A DNA stretch of 64,000 bases from Aplidium turbinatum (GCA_918807975.1 OU964931.1:8938251-9002250), one strand, 5' to 3'. Positions 21,701 through 29,310 are shown, counted from the stretch's first letter. Made by a program: numbers and translations. Notes: generated by a model not told the origin, from the sequence alone.

Positions 21701-23111
21701 CTTTACCCAAGTTCAACAATGGAATATCACCACTTACAACTCACAATGAACATCATGGCGCGAGACAATCATGATATTTATGGATGTTTGAGCGAAGCAG
21801 ATCGCGAAAAGGCGTTAGCAGTAACGCGACAAGCTATAATTGCCACCGATTTGGCGTTGTATTTTGCCAATCGTAGTTATGTGGAAGATTTGGTGAACAA
21901 AGGAATATTCACGTTTTCCAATCCAGAGCACAGGTAAAAACTTACAGTAGCCTTTCCTTATAAATTTCCTCTATACGGCTGCTTTGACACTGTCTGCTTT
22001 GTAAAGCGCTGAGGAGCAACGCATTCTGCGATGGATATAGCACTATATAAAAATAAGCATTATTAGCCTACTGTTATTAAACTGCTGTTTTTACATTAAT
22101 TTAACGTTTGCAGACGTTGAATCAATGTAGAAAGAATGGGCTTTGCTAGTTAGGAAATACCCAGTCAACCATCAGTCTTTTTTACATTGATTCAATGTCT
22201 GCCAATGATGGCACGATCAAGCAATGGTAGTTTCACTCATGGAGTGTGCTCTACGTCTGCAACCGTGAAAGTAGTTATCTTTCACTACCGGTACCACTCT
22301 TTTTTGTAGTTTCGAAGAATGACTTATTTGCAGCAACTGAGATGCTAATCGATTGAGATAAAATTCACTTATGTGAAAAAAAATCTTTGCAATGCGATAC
22401 ATCGTTTACACTTTGGCTACAAAACATGCTTTTGAATATACCCCCATCTTATATTTGATGGTTGAACATAAGGATTCTGTGAAGTTCTATTGCACTGAAT
22501 GGTTTGACTTCAAAATAGAATTTTTGGAATCTTTTAGAAGTGTTCTGCAGTCAATTACAAATTAGTCAACTATTCACTGCAGTTGAATATAGCCTCACAC
22601 AATGTTCTGATAATCATGTGCCAATATACGTAATATTAATAAAGTATATTTTAGGACAGGAGCGATGGATTTAATGATGTCATCGTGTGACATAAGCTCC
22701 ACCACAAAGGAATGGAACGAAACGAGTTCAAATGTTCGGGAACTTTATCAAGAATTCTGGGCTGAAGGCGACCGACGAAAACAATTGAGCATCCCTTTGA
22801 TTCCAATGATGGATCGGGACTTACAAGAAGATTTGCCTGAAGGGCAAGTTAGTTTTTACTCCATTGTAGTTGTGAAATGCTTTGAGACATTGGCTAAAAT
22901 ACTTCCCAAGTGCGAGCCGATGGAATTGGGAGCAAAGTTAAATCTGGAACGTTGGCGGGAAGAAGCCGATCTTCTGAAGTCAGCAAAGGAGAAAAAAACT
23001 CGGGCTGGAGTTGAAGAAAAGAAGCTAGAACGAAGAATGGAAGAAGAAAATGTCAACTTGCGCATTAAAGGAGGGTTATGGATGGTTGAAGAATCGAGAA
23101 CAAAATTTTAA
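570..23111 (+). CDS. PDE10A: PDE10A-like dual-GAF cyclic nucleotide phosphodiesterase, nine 3' exons (5' part missing)
   Basis: Nine exons with consistent phases encode 673 residues to a TAA stop: 570-703, 1395-1516, 3211-3365, 13504-13644, 14909-15021, 19520-19686, 20796-20953, 21358-21933 and 22655-23111. The order is partial GAF-A, GAF-B, linker and PDEase catalytic domain. Family hallmarks seen are the HNxxH metal/acid motif (YHNWYHA), [15 protein letters not shown], the metal-binding CDISSTTK and the base-clamping Gln and Phe in EGQVSFYS. From memory, GAF-B and the catalytic core match vertebrate PDE10A better than PDE5, 6 or 11, notably [23 protein letters not shown]10 enzymes hydrolyse cAMP and cGMP, and GAF-B binds cAMP. 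The N-terminus lies upstream of the window. Total intron length is about 20 kb, mostly transposons. The donor of the second exon is disrupted (see 1518-1723). Identification is firm at family level and strong at PDE10 level. Confidence 0.93.
1097..1320. repeat. intronic foldback with an antisense copy of the next exon
   Basis: 1097-1137 is complementary to 1280-1320 and 1178-1201 to about 1243-1266, giving a long imperfect hairpin in the intron upstream of exon 1395-1516. Inside the left arm, 1155-1178 is a perfect 24-nt reverse complement of exon bases 1482-1505. The right arm lacks this segment. Confidence 0.8.
1395..1516 (+). CDS. PDE10A: PDE10A-like exon: GAF-A core, donor duplicated by an inserted foldback
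   Basis: The acceptor is TTTTTGTAG. The exon encodes AISVMCLPL...[13 protein letters not shown]...TLTIAQ, matching the GAF-A segment SVLCLPI..GDLIGILELYRHW of PDE10A. The ancestral end is GCTCAG|GTATCT. A 206-bp element inserted here duplicated GCTCAGG. The upstream copy now reads CAG|GCATGG (at best a GC donor) and the intact CAG|GTATCT lies at 1729/1730 beyond the element. Using the downstream donor adds 213 nt (71 codons, in phase) but brings an in-frame TAG at 1532-1534. Confidence 0.88.
1518..1723. mobile_element. 206-bp foldback MITE inserted at a splice donor
   Basis: The element begins CATGGATTTCTAAATAG and ends with its reverse complement. The two ~96-nt arms differ at only about three positions around a loop of roughly 13 nt. 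Direct repeats GCTCAGG at 1511-1517 and 1724-1730 are the TSD. No coding capacity. The near-identity of the arms suggests a recent insertion. Superfamily is not assigned; a 7-bp TSD is unusual. Confidence 0.85.
1903..2902. mobile_element. 1.0-kb hAT-type non-autonomous element
   Basis: The termini are CAGGGACGTGC... and ...GCACGTCACTG. Exact 8-bp direct repeats GTAGTTAC lie at 1895-1902 and 2903-2910, the hAT TSD size. Short ORFs inside resemble no transposase. It sits in the PDE10A-like intron before exon 3211. Confidence 0.88.
3211..3365 (+). CDS. PDE10A: PDE10A-like exon: end of GAF-A and inter-GAF helix
   Basis: The acceptor is TTATTCTTGCAG and the donor is ATGAG|GTTTTT. The product includes [20 protein letters not shown], which parallels the connecting helix of PDE10A ([22 protein letters not shown]). 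Entry is phase 0 and exit phase 2. Confidence 0.92.
3561..5831. mobile_element. 2.27-kb DNA transposon of unassigned family
   Basis: The first 17 bases, CATAGCATCTTTTCACA, are the inverse of the last 17. Flanking 8-bp repeats GCCTACAC (3553-3560, 5832-5839) are identical. Just inside the left end a 24-bp perfect palindrome (3586-3609, centred on CAATTG) holds GGTGGGCAATTGCCCACC, and half of it recurs near the right end. No transposase ORF is visible, so it is non-autonomous. A tRNA-derived SINE is nested at about 4489-4795. An 8-bp TSD fits hAT, P or Merlin, but the terminus is not a classical hAT one. Confidence 0.82.
4489..4795 (+). mobile_element. tRNA-derived SINE
   Basis: A pol III A box (TAGCGCGTTGG, about 4504) and B box (GTTCGACTCC, about 4538) have tRNA-like spacing. 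An unrelated body and an A-rich tail (GATAAAGATAAACAAAAAAAC) follow. There is no acceptor stem pairing or anticodon arm of a working tRNA. It is nested in the 3561-5831 element. Confidence 0.7.
6161..7327. mobile_element. hAT-type MITE nested in the 7.2-kb hAT
   Basis: The termini are CAGAGGTGGGCAAAGTTAC and ...GTTACTGCCCACCTCTG. Exact 8-bp TSDs CAAATCAA lie at 6153-6160 and 7328-7335. Both subterminal regions are built from many AGTAACTAGTTAC-like repeats. No transposase reading is seen. Confidence 0.9.
7690..8330 (-). mobile_element. 5'-truncated LINE, reverse transcriptase C-terminal part
   Basis: The ORF at 7978-8322 (minus, 114 codons) includes [20 protein letters not shown] and [16 protein letters not shown], the post-catalytic thumb region typical of jockey/CR1/L2-type LINE reverse transcriptases (YLGVxLD...R). 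The catalytic YxDD part is absent, as in a 5'-truncated copy. The 3' boundary is approximate. Confidence 0.7.
8996..11080 (-). CDS. intact hAT transposase, ZMYM1/DUF4371-like
   Basis: This 694-codon uninterrupted ORF encodes a DNA transposase that would cut and paste its host element. A TTF/ZMYM-type zinc finger lies near residues 60-110 ([20 protein letters not shown]). The RNase H-like catalytic fold follows, with MCDETTDIS (Asp246), [10 protein letters not shown] (Asp312), [10 protein letters not shown] (about 339-348) and SATRWN (398-399). The C-terminal hAT dimerisation region (about 615-665) holds [16 protein letters not shown]. The length is close to ZMYM1-like transposases. It sits centrally in the 7.2-kb hAT with both ends and TSDs present. 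An intact frame suggests recent mobility or selection. The start at [10 protein letters not shown] is the first ATG of the frame. Confidence 0.92.
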   Translation of the reverse strand: MDNSVMSLKKIRFSQLSLQEKLSIKAQGRPTPNLDISQSSTSRGNPYARKFNRNVYDDHDWLCGCNSENAFFCFPCLLFGGDQEHSWTKVGVKDLKHLSRKTEKHSRSTFHMNNTLSLSVLGRVNIATLIDSGYQLSITKHNEEVTKNRTVLSKIIDCIKFCGRFELPLRGHDESQGSKNPGVFMGLIDFASNLDSRFQNHFNSAKVFKGTSKTIQNELLETILELCKSKIKEEISQSEFVAIMCDETTDISEKTQMVIVLRYESHGKPVERFCFFFNPANQTAEALSLILFQELKVLLGSNTSKLVAQTYDGAAAMSGARNGVQSRIKQVYSNAHFVHCYAHQLNLVIQKATSQNTSVRVFFNSLSGIPSFFSKSPQRMAALDQVAQRRIPRPSATRWNFKSRTVNAVSEVKDALIECCSTLEQSNSSVTGFAAAGIKRMLIDPKFVFWLDFFSKIMPHVDILFAQLQSVELESFKVQCSLDNFLSAIQRIREGIAADNESPSPTRRMPESQIIDAKEVCDVVLMQCQERFKFTNHLEASTLFNLKNASQYARQFPEKALEKCCEAYPMLIKDKLKPELSVLYSRNDMHSVSGLVQLLSLLNLEGMQSTFSEVIKLAKILLTTPMSTAEPERCFSSLKRIKTFSRSTMCTERLSALAMVSIENRLITETKDFNERVIDHFAMAKSRRMEFIYK
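11221..11990 (-). mobile_element. 5'-truncated LINE, related to the copy at 7.7-8.3 kb
   Basis: The minus ORF at 11278-11682 includes [20 protein letters not shown] and [20 protein letters not shown], sharing [12 protein letters not shown] with the copy at 7978-8322. Upstream on the minus strand, a degenerate [12 protein letters not shown] (likely the YADD region) and [10 protein letters not shown] can be read. The 3' end is followed by an A/T-rich tail near 11221-11240. The two copies are separate insertions of one family flanking the hAT transposase. Confidence 0.7.
12512..12573. repeat. about 21-bp tandem repeat, three units
   Basis: The unit ATTGTTTCTTGTCCTAGCACT is seen twice almost exactly and a third time with changes (GTTGTTTTCTTGCCCTAGTACC). 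It lies inside the 7.2-kb hAT. Confidence 0.75.
13504..13644 (+). CDS. PDE10A: PDE10A-like exon: start of GAF-B
   Basis: The acceptor is TTATTTGCAG and the donor is ATAAG|GTAGGC. It encodes [20 protein letters not shown] and then [13 protein letters not shown], the first strands of GAF-B. The intron before it is 10.1 kb, nearly all transposon. A separate element starts only 11 bases after this exon's end. Confidence 0.92.
13656..14323. mobile_element. 668-bp DNA transposon with CCCAG-CAGCA ends
   Basis: The termini are CCCAGTCAGCA and TTGCTGGCTGGG, with AT dinucleotides on both sides (13654-13655, 14324-14325). The ends and the 2-bp A/T TSD match the ~90-bp hairpin family found elsewhere in the window. 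Subterminal TTGGGGCCC/GGGCCCCA segments are also inverted. It begins 11 bases downstream of a PDE10A-like exon and has no transposase. Confidence 0.72.
14909..15021 (+). CDS. PDE10A: PDE10A-like exon: GAF-B central helix
   Basis: The acceptor is ATTGCATAG and the donor is ACTG|GTAAAA. The reading includes [20 protein letters not shown] and DKRFNRDVD, the highly conserved NIPDAYxDxRFN motif of PDE GAF domains. Entry is phase 2 and exit phase 1. Confidence 0.93.
15350..15655 (+). mobile_element. tRNA-derived SINE with CAAT-repeat tail
   Basis: The head TCGATAGCTCAGTTGGTTAG has an A box (TAGCTCAGTTGG), and CTGGTTCGGCTCTC serves as a B box. The body ends GAATAAAGATGCAATCAATCAA, a simple-repeat tail typical of SINEs moved by a LINE with repeat-type 3' ends. 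The wide A-B spacing rules out a normal tRNA gene. Confidence 0.65.
15812..16018 (+). mobile_element. tRNA-derived SINE, different head from the previous one
   Basis: The A box ATAGCCGAGTGGTGAGAAC and B box AGGTTCGACACCG resemble a class II (Leu/Ser) tRNA. The body ends in an A-rich tail (CGACAAAAAAAACC). It lies about 160 bases after the SINE at 15350-15655. Confidence 0.65.
16516..19169 (-). pseudogene. FLYWCH-MULE transposase, broken
   Basis: It reads on the minus strand in three overlapping frames. 19169-18534 holds a FLYWCH-type zinc finger ([20 protein letters not shown]...GEHNHAP). 18646-18134 holds the MULE transposase domain, with [39 protein letters not shown] and [15 protein letters not shown]. 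18162-17774 holds the C-terminal part ([23 protein letters not shown]). The last piece, [20 protein letters not shown], lies beyond the hAT at about 16597-16516. At least two frame changes plus the 1.17-kb insertion mean it is not functional as it stands. The SDGTF and TDFEKA motifs contain the expected catalytic Asp residues. Confidence 0.87.
16605..17773. mobile_element. hAT-type non-autonomous element inside the MULE transposase
   Basis: The termini are CAGGGGTCGGCAACCT and AGGTTGCCGACCCCTG. The flanks are ATTTAGTT (16597-16604) and ATTAGTT (17774-17780), an 8-bp TSD that has lost one T on the right. It carries subterminal GGCCCGC stretches, common in Charlie-like hATs. No transposase motif is seen. 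It must be younger than the MULE. Confidence 0.88.
19520..19686 (+). CDS. PDE10A: PDE10A-like exon: GAF-B end with NK-F-D signature
   Basis: The acceptor is GAATATTTAG and the donor is TCCAAG|GTAAGA. It encodes [20 protein letters not shown], then [20 protein letters not shown]. The N-K..F...D signature of cyclic-nucleotide-binding GAF domains is present; the usual following Glu is Gln here. The exon lies 131 bases after the MULE transposon in the preceding intron. Confidence 0.93.
19687..20795. other. PDE10A-like intron without a recognised element
   Basis: AT-rich intron sequence; I find no transposon ends, SINE boxes or coding exons here. Short unrelated ORFs only. Confidence 0.5.
20796..20953 (+). 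CDS. PDE10A: PDE10A-like exon: linker from GAF-B to catalytic domain
   Basis: The acceptor is TTCTCTTGTAG and the donor is GACAG|GTAGAC. Phase 0 entry and phase 2 exit join both neighbours. The product ([20 protein letters not shown]...LIPHDFDR) is the weakly conserved helix-rich linker. Placement relies on splice phases and position as much as on similarity. Confidence 0.85.
21358..21933 (+). CDS. PDE10A: PDE10A-like exon: main catalytic exon
   Basis: The acceptor is TTTTTTTTGCAG and the donor is CACAG|GTAAAA. Its 576 nt encode the N-terminal two thirds of the PDEase I domain. Seen here are [15 protein letters not shown] with the HNxxH catalytic/metal motif, [14 protein letters not shown] with the HD metal pair, STMEYHH, and [14 protein letters not shown]. 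All core residues visible in this exon are intact. Confidence 0.95.
21965..22072 (+). mobile_element. LINE2/SINE-type conserved 3' tail fragment
   Basis: TTTGTAAAGCGCTGAGGAG followed by GATGGATATAGCACTATATA and AAATAAGCATTATTA resembles the widespread 3' tail shared by L2-clade LINEs and V-SINEs (TGTAAAGCGC...AGCGCTATATAAAT). Only the tail is present. Confidence 0.55.
22085..22203. repeat. two broken copies of the ~90-bp hairpin element
   Basis: A right arm (GCAGACGTTGAATCAATGTA ... GCTTTGCTAGTTAGG) is followed directly by a left arm (CCCAGTCAACCATCAG ... ACATTGATTCAATGTCTGCC). They look like fused remains of two copies of the dispersed family. Confidence 0.6.
22655..23111 (+). CDS. PDE10A: PDE10A-like terminal exon
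   Basis: The acceptor is TATATTTTAG; the exon ends at TAA 23109-23111. It carries [14 protein letters not shown] (last metal-ligand Asp), [20 protein letters not shown] and EGQVSFY with the invariant Gln. After the domain, a Lys/Glu-rich tail ([20 protein letters not shown]) is predicted as a charged helix and replaces the short vertebrate C-terminus. Confidence 0.94.
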
Positions 23112-23161
23112 AGAGATTTATAATATTTCAACGATTATGTTAATTTTGAATTTTTAACAGC

Positions 23162-23167
23162 ATTAAA
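23162..23167 (+). promoter_or_regulatory. possible PDE10A-like polyadenylation signal (ATTAAA)
   Basis: ATTAAA lies 51 bases after the stop, followed by a TG-rich stretch. No AATAAA is seen in the first 150 bases after the stop, so this common variant is the best visible candidate. Confidence 0.35.
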
Positions 23168-23293
23168 AGAACGCTTATGTATGCTTACTGAAGCATATGT
23201 TTAGTTCACACACACACCAGTAACAGCAATAATCTGACCCAATAACTTGCTATTATTATGATTATTTATTTTGCTTCAGTTATGCCTACAAGT

Positions 23294-23800
23294 CAGTGGC
23301 GTAGCCAGGAATTTTGAAGGGGGGAAGTTTTGACGGCCGGCAGGCGAAGCCCGACGGCGTGTTCGCCTAAGACGACACCCAGCGGGGGTCTGGGGGGCCT
23401 CCACAAAAAAAATGTTGAAAAATTACTTTGAATTTGGTGCATTCTGAGAGCATTTTCAACAAAAATGTGGGTATGAATATTTCTGTAAAATGGTGCTGCC
23501 CGGTGGCATAGCAAAAGAATAAGATCATGTTTTCTTCGGCATTTTTCGGAAATAAAGCTAAGTCTCTATGTTTTCTTGTTGCTAATTCCTGGCTGAGATA
23601 TTTGAATGTTTGATATTGGCAAATGTTTGGTATTGGCAAAACTCGCTCTTTTAACGTAGTTTCGTTTAAAATTAGGCAAACTTTGTTGGAGACATAAAGA
23701 GACTGAAAGCATCATTCTCCATATCGTGACGTCACACGCGTGCCAAAGGGGGGGTTGAAACCCCCAACTCGAGCCGGGAAATCGAACCAGGTCTGCATTA
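23294..23800. mobile_element. hAT-type left-end fragment related to the 7.2-kb hAT
   Basis: It starts CAGTGGCGTAGCCAGGA, a common hAT terminus. About 23,355-23,510 matches 5,940-6,110 of the 7.2-kb hAT: both contain CGACACCC, GGGGTCTGGGGGGCC and TTTGGTGCATT(C/T)TGAGAGC. No matching right end is found, so the copy is truncated or the right boundary is unrecognised. Confidence 0.6.
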
Positions 23801-24632
23801 TTGGAACTGATGCTCTAAGAATTTAAAAACAACGATTAAATTAGTTTTGTTGTTAATTTAGTTGTTTGTTAAAGTTATCTTGTTCTATCATCTTGTTTAT
23901 TATACAGTACTATATGCTACATTTCTGCCCATTTAAAGTCTGTGATCTAAGCTCTGCCTGCAATTTTCAAATTACTAACCAAGCGCTTATTTACTCGGAC
24001 GTTCAGTTCGGTCTGTTGGCAACGGTGCTCTTCAAAAATTAGATTACAATACAAACGGCATTAGTTTTTGAATATCATTTAATGACATGAAGTTAGCTTC
24101 AAAATGTGATGTGAACAAAGCCTTTGAGAGTATCACTGTTAGGCGTGGGCTAATAAGATGAAACAATAACAGACATTCATGCAGACGACAAAATGAAAAA
24201 CAAATAGACGTCATGCTTGCAACAGCTCCAAGTGATACGGTTTCGAACTCAATTGTCTTCTTAAAATTTCAAATTGTAATAGAAACATTTAAAAACAGTT
24301 AAACATATGGCAGCCCTTTTGTCAAATATCAATGACAGCCCTTTGTCAGCACCGTCACTTTCTTTTGTATAAATTAAGCACAATGTCATTCGGTACACAA
24401 ATGAAGTAATACAATGCTTGAACAATCCATTTATACATCTTAGTGAGTAAGAAACTGAGCACGAATATAAGGCATCTCAACGTCACATCCGGAACGCACC
24501 GTTCAACGTATGAACTTCCAGTAAATTCAACAAGCGAATGCACACAACGCTGCTCTACATATCGATGCAGTGCATCATCCCAGTTTTAGTTGCGCAAAAT
24601 CATCAGACCCTAACATTTCAATCAGAGAAATT

Positions 24633-24701
24633 AGTCCTTTTATATTGATTTAACGTTGGCAGACGTTGGTTTAACAAAAAGGGACTAATTTTGCTGTCGG
24701 C
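24633..24701. repeat. copy of the ~90-bp hairpin family, degenerate
   Basis: It reads TATTGATTTAACGTTGGCAG, then ACGTTGGTTTAACAAAAAGG, ending in AATTTTGCTGTCGG. This matches the stem and right end of better copies at 27,229 and 60,623. Confidence 0.55.
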
Positions 24702-25060
24702 CGAGCACTGACAAGTTAGTTCCACCGCAAGGAGTATGCGCTACTGGACTGGACACTATTGTCTTTTGCAGAAACTAGTTGCTACATTTTCACATTGCTA
24801 CGGACCGAGCTAGGCCTACATGGTGACGTGAAGCTACGATCACGTGACTATGGTGTTGTGCAGCGATAAGCAATAATAGTGGCAGACAGAAAATATGCGT
24901 TTGTGTATGTACATTGTAGGCTACAGGTTGTAAGGCCACACACTCGAACAGCAAATAATCAAGTTTCGAGTTCATTAATTTAGAAAAAAAAAAGTCTTTT
25001 ACCTGCATCACCAGAAATAGGATATAAATTTTCATGCTAAGATAGCACATGGCCACCTGG

Positions 25061-25465
25061 AGATGCGGCCTGATTTGTCACATTTTGATTACAGCTACTG
25101 CTAGTGTTACTGCTACAGCTACTGCTAGTTTGTCTGACATTTTCTGAGATTTTTTTACTTTTTGCTGTCTCCTACTGATATAAAAGCTTTTTGTTGCCTT
25201 GGGGAAGCAGTAGAAAATGAGAAAAAGTAAGTTGAAAAACGTTGAATCAGACTGTTATTGAAAAATTAACAGTCTGACTAAAATCTTCAACATCAAATTT
25301 TCTTTGTTTTTCAGCATCTGAGGATGTTAAAACTTATTGTGCCATCTGGGGAAAACAGTACAGAAAGCGTAAAAATATAATTTTTAGAAAAATTTATTTT
25401 AACATTCGCAAAAAGTTAATAAAACCTAGAAATTTCTGCAAAATGTGACAAATCTGGCCGTATCT
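25061..25465. mobile_element. 405-bp foldback MITE
   Basis: The ends AGATGCGGCCTGATTTGTCA and the inverse of TGACAAATCTGGCCGTATCT pair, and the match runs on through ...CACATTTTG. An inner hairpin (TCAGACTGTTA/TAACAGTCTGA) lies near 25,247-25,277. No TSD was recognised and there is no coding capacity. Confidence 0.6.
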
Positions 25466-27228
25466 TTAGGAAGCCATGGATAGCATGTTAACCACAAACT
25501 TCAAAACTGGTCTCAAAACTAAATTTTTTGCTGAACATAAAGTTAAAATCGAACTCAGGAAATAAAATAAAAACGAGGTTTAAAATATTTTAATAAATTT
25601 GAATTTAAACAAAAGCTAATCAAGTTCAAATTCTACCTTGCACTAATGCACATGGTATCGGATGTTACAGGACATACTAATGTATTAGTTGCTGTATACA
25701 CACTTACACAGCAACCACCAACCACAACAAGTTCAGAAAAGTAGCAGTGCAGCAGAAAAAACATGTACAATGATTAGAAGATTTACGTATAGATTTAATA
25801 TAAATGGAATAAAGATCTGTTTTGAAACAGTTTTTTTGCTGCTAAATCGTTTCTACATGTTATACACAAACACACAAAAAAGAAAGCACATACCACTTTA
25901 CGTGTTAAAACGAATTTTCTGTTCCATACATGACGTGTTTGTTGCATTAATATGAACTAAGCCACATCAACGTTGACAAGCGAGGAGCTATTTAACAGCG
26001 ACATAAACCTTCACATAGCTGTGGGAGTTGAAAACGTTACGAAATTGAAAGTGACTGATCGATATGTTGCTTGCTTTTAATACTTTTCAGTAAAATTAAA
26101 TTGCAAAACTGAAATGAAAAACAATGGTGACCAAGCAGTGTGACTATGAGCAATGGATCCCTGAAACTGTCACAGCTGGAGTCGACCAGGCCTGCCACAA
26201 CACATCAGCATGGCAATCATACTGTAAAACAGTTTGGTTAAGTTCATTTGCAATAGTGCAACTTTAAATAATGGTGCACTTATGATTGCGGTGAGCAGTA
26301 GCACACGTCCAGAATGTTTGCCACCCAGCAAGCAAAGTTGCAATTTTTAGCGTCTAGCAACGTTAAAATTACACAAAAAATACGACTTTAGGTGACAGCG
26401 TAAACGTCTCGACAAACCAAAACAAGAAATTATCTAGTCACTGATATATTCGCTAGTGATCAAACAGTTGTTATTTGCCACACACTGTAACCATTAAAAA
26501 ATGTAACCTAAACGGAGTGGCTGCCACCCCGCCACAGCGGTTACGGGGTGGCGTGGCCACCCCGTAAGTCGGCGCCAGTGATTGAGATCTTAAAACTAAA
26601 AAGCGAATTAAATTTATTTTTGAACTATTAATGTTTGCTCAGATAAAATTGACATGTATCCTGCGTCGCCTTCTGCATGCAAACTTAAAATATATTAGAA
26701 TCCTTAACTATTACAAAATTCTAAATCCAACGACGCCTTCTGTTTATTTACAGTAGAGAATTTTGTATTTTATTCCACAATATCGTTTCTTTTATAGTTG
26801 AAATTATCGAAGCTTTAGATGAGTGGGGTTTAGACCTAACCACTGAGATCTTAAATCATATTTATGACACCGGAAAGACCCTAGTGATATGGTAGCCTAC
26901 GTTCCATATTCATAACTTTACCAAAGAAAACCGGAGCAACAGAATGCTCACTTCACAGAACAATTAGCCTTGTGAATCACCTAACAAACATCTTACTCCG
27001 AATCATGATGATTTGATTGAGACCAAAACTACAATCGGAAATTTCAACAGCACAGTTTTTATTTGTTCCAGACAAAGGGACCACAAAAAGAAATTTTTAC
27101 ATTAAAAATGATAACAGAGAGATGTATGTCCGATTCTTCTGTTTATTTAGAGAATTTTGTATTTTATTTCACAATATCGTTTCTTTTGCATTCTTGCATT
27201 TTATCCAGTGTTTACCTTTGAGTGCCTT
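25466..27228. other. intergenic stretch with a GC-rich hairpin and a 55-bp direct repeat
   Basis: No gene is recognised. A GC-rich patch at about 26,515-26,575 holds CCACCCCGCCAC and GGGGTGGCGTGGCCACCCCG, which fold back, in otherwise AT-rich DNA. 26,737-26,793 and 27,136-27,187 are near-identical direct repeats. Confidence 0.5.
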
Positions 27229-27317
27229 CCCAGACGGCAAAATCCGTCATTTTTACATTGATTCAACGTCTGCAGACATTCGCATCAATGTAAAAATGAC
27301 GAATTTTGTTGTCTGGG
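27229..27317. mobile_element. ~90-bp hairpin element, good copy
   Basis: It begins CCCAGACGGCAAAATCCGTC and ends with the inverse (GACGAATTTTGTTGTCTGGG). Flanks are TT on both sides. The central stem is TTTACATTGATTCAACGTC around CTGCAG. Confidence 0.75.
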
Positions 27318-27558
27318 TTCGTTCAAAATATGTGTTTTACATCAAAACAACATTTTTCATGATTAACAATAGGGGTTAATGAGATCAAGTCTCAGCGAAA
27401 ACGTGTCAACTAAAAAAAGACAGTTGCCAAATAGCGTTTGCCATAAAAGATGAAGTTAAAACCTAAGTGGCAGTTTAGAGTAAACCTATAATTTTTAAAT
27501 AATTAATTTTTAAAATTAATAATAATTAATAATAATTTTAAAAAAAAATTTCAAAAAA

Positions 27559-27625
27559 TCTCCGAATAGGGAACTCTCCGAAACAGGCTGTCTCCGAATA
27601 GGGAACTCTCCGAATCGGACTTGCC
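27559..27625. repeat. 32-bp tandem duplication
   Basis: TCTCCGAATAGGGAACTCTC starts two adjacent units; the second ends with changes (CGAATCGGACTTG). The surrounding sequence is low complexity. Confidence 0.7.
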
Positions 27626-28207
27626 GAATAGTAGCAGACCCACCATACCTACCATCATCGGTTGTCCCAATCATTTTCCAGCTACCAGTATTCTCCAGCT
27701 AACACTATTTTCCAACTAACAAAAAATGGCTCTGACAAGTCCCAGCCGCTTGCTAATAAATTATTATATATATTTCTTACCCAAACGACCACATTAATTT
27801 CTATTCCCAGCTATTTCCAACCTGAATGCATGATTTACAGTGAAGTGATTTTAGCTTGCATATTGAAATCACGATCATAAGGTGGTTTAGAGTTTGTCTC
27901 TTCTTTGACACACTTTGCTATTGTATCAATAGCCTAGCTGCAGCAGTCGCTGTCCAGTACTACAATCAGAACACTGATTGCACCTAAAATGTTGAAACAG
28001 TGTCTCCGACAACCGTTGTTCTTGTTTCTGCTCATGCCAATTGAGCACTGTGCTGAAGACGTGCTACTGATTGTGTTGTTCACTGCTTCTGCAGTTTGAA
28101 AACTGTGACAAGGCGAGTAAAAATAATGTGTGGTAACCGCATAGGTACCACTATGGCAAGTAGGAGAATGATTGACTGATACACTTACACGCTATAGTGT
28201 TCTATTC

Positions 28208-29310
28208 CAGGGGTGTGCAACGTGCGGCCAGCGAGCCAAATGCGGCCCGCGAAGAAAAATTGTGCGGCCCGCGAAGATGTACCAAGTTTGAATTGTGTGC
28301 AGCCCGCGAAACGTGTTTATAAGTTAATTTAGTCTGGCACGTGTGAACAATTCATTGTGGAGTGGATTATTCTAGATTTCGCACCTTCTCTTAACCATTT
28401 TAGAAATCTCCCACCGGCCACCGCTAATCCAATGTACCGTATTCAATTATTTGGAACGTAAAAATGTATGTTCAGATAAAAGGCATTATGAACAAATTAC
28501 GACTTTGGGAAGCTCACGAACAGACAGGAAATATTTTCCACTTTCCAATTTTGAGAAACTATTGGAATGCATCCTGAGAAGAAAACTGAATTTGCACACC
28601 AACTTGAACAATTGTTGTAGGCTATGCATTTTTGGCTCCTTTCAAGGACTTCAAATCTTTTCAAGGAATTCATGAACATTTGTTTGGTATATTCGCTTCG
28701 CCATTCAACACAGACATTGACAAAGCACTAGCAGATATAACTTGAACTGATTGATCATCAAGAGAAAACGGACTTGAAAGTAAAGTATTTAAAAAAGAAT
28801 CTTGGCGATTTTTACCGAAAACATCTCAACCAAGATGACTTTCCACATTTTAAAAAATCCATGGGTTCAAAAATGGCTTTTTTTGGCTCAACGTATTTGT
28901 GCAAACAATTTTTTTCTAAAACGGGCATCATGAAATTTCCCTATTGATCGTTTCTGACAGACAAACACTTGGAAAATGGACTTCGAATTGCGAGCACTTC
29001 CATTAAAGTAAATTTGGAAAAAGCCGTCGGGAAAAGAAGCCAGCTGCAAACTTCTCACTGAACTCGTTTAAAGACGGTGTGACAATAAATTTGAATAGCA
29101 GTTTGCTTCAGAAATTTATGTGTCTTAACTTATTATTTCTGCAAGGAGATAACCCCTAATAATGCCATAAGAATAACTTGAAAAATAAAAAAAAACTACT
29201 TGTTTTGTAGTTGCAACTACTAGAAATCAAATGTTAAATAAACGTGCGGCCCGCGGTTTCACCCAGTTATTTATATCTGGCCCTCTTGTAATAAAGGTTG
29301 CACATCCCTG
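28208..29310. mobile_element. 1.1-kb hAT derivative (GTF2IRD2/SCAND3-type) with transposase remnant
   Basis: The termini are CAGGGGTGTGCAACGTGCGG and AAAGGTTGCACATCCCTG. Exact 8-bp TSDs TTCTATTC lie at 28,200-28,207 and 29,311-29,318. On the plus strand, about 28,690-29,030 reads in broken frames as a hAT C-terminus, including FGSTYLCKQFFSKTG and LTDKHLENGLRIAST, as in GTF2IRD2- and SCAND3-type proteins. The N-terminal transposase part is deleted and the frame is broken. Confidence 0.88.

Noticed and set aside
27017-27379. 120-codon plus ORF
   Set aside because: It spans a hairpin MITE and a direct repeat, and its composition is that of translated AT-rich DNA.
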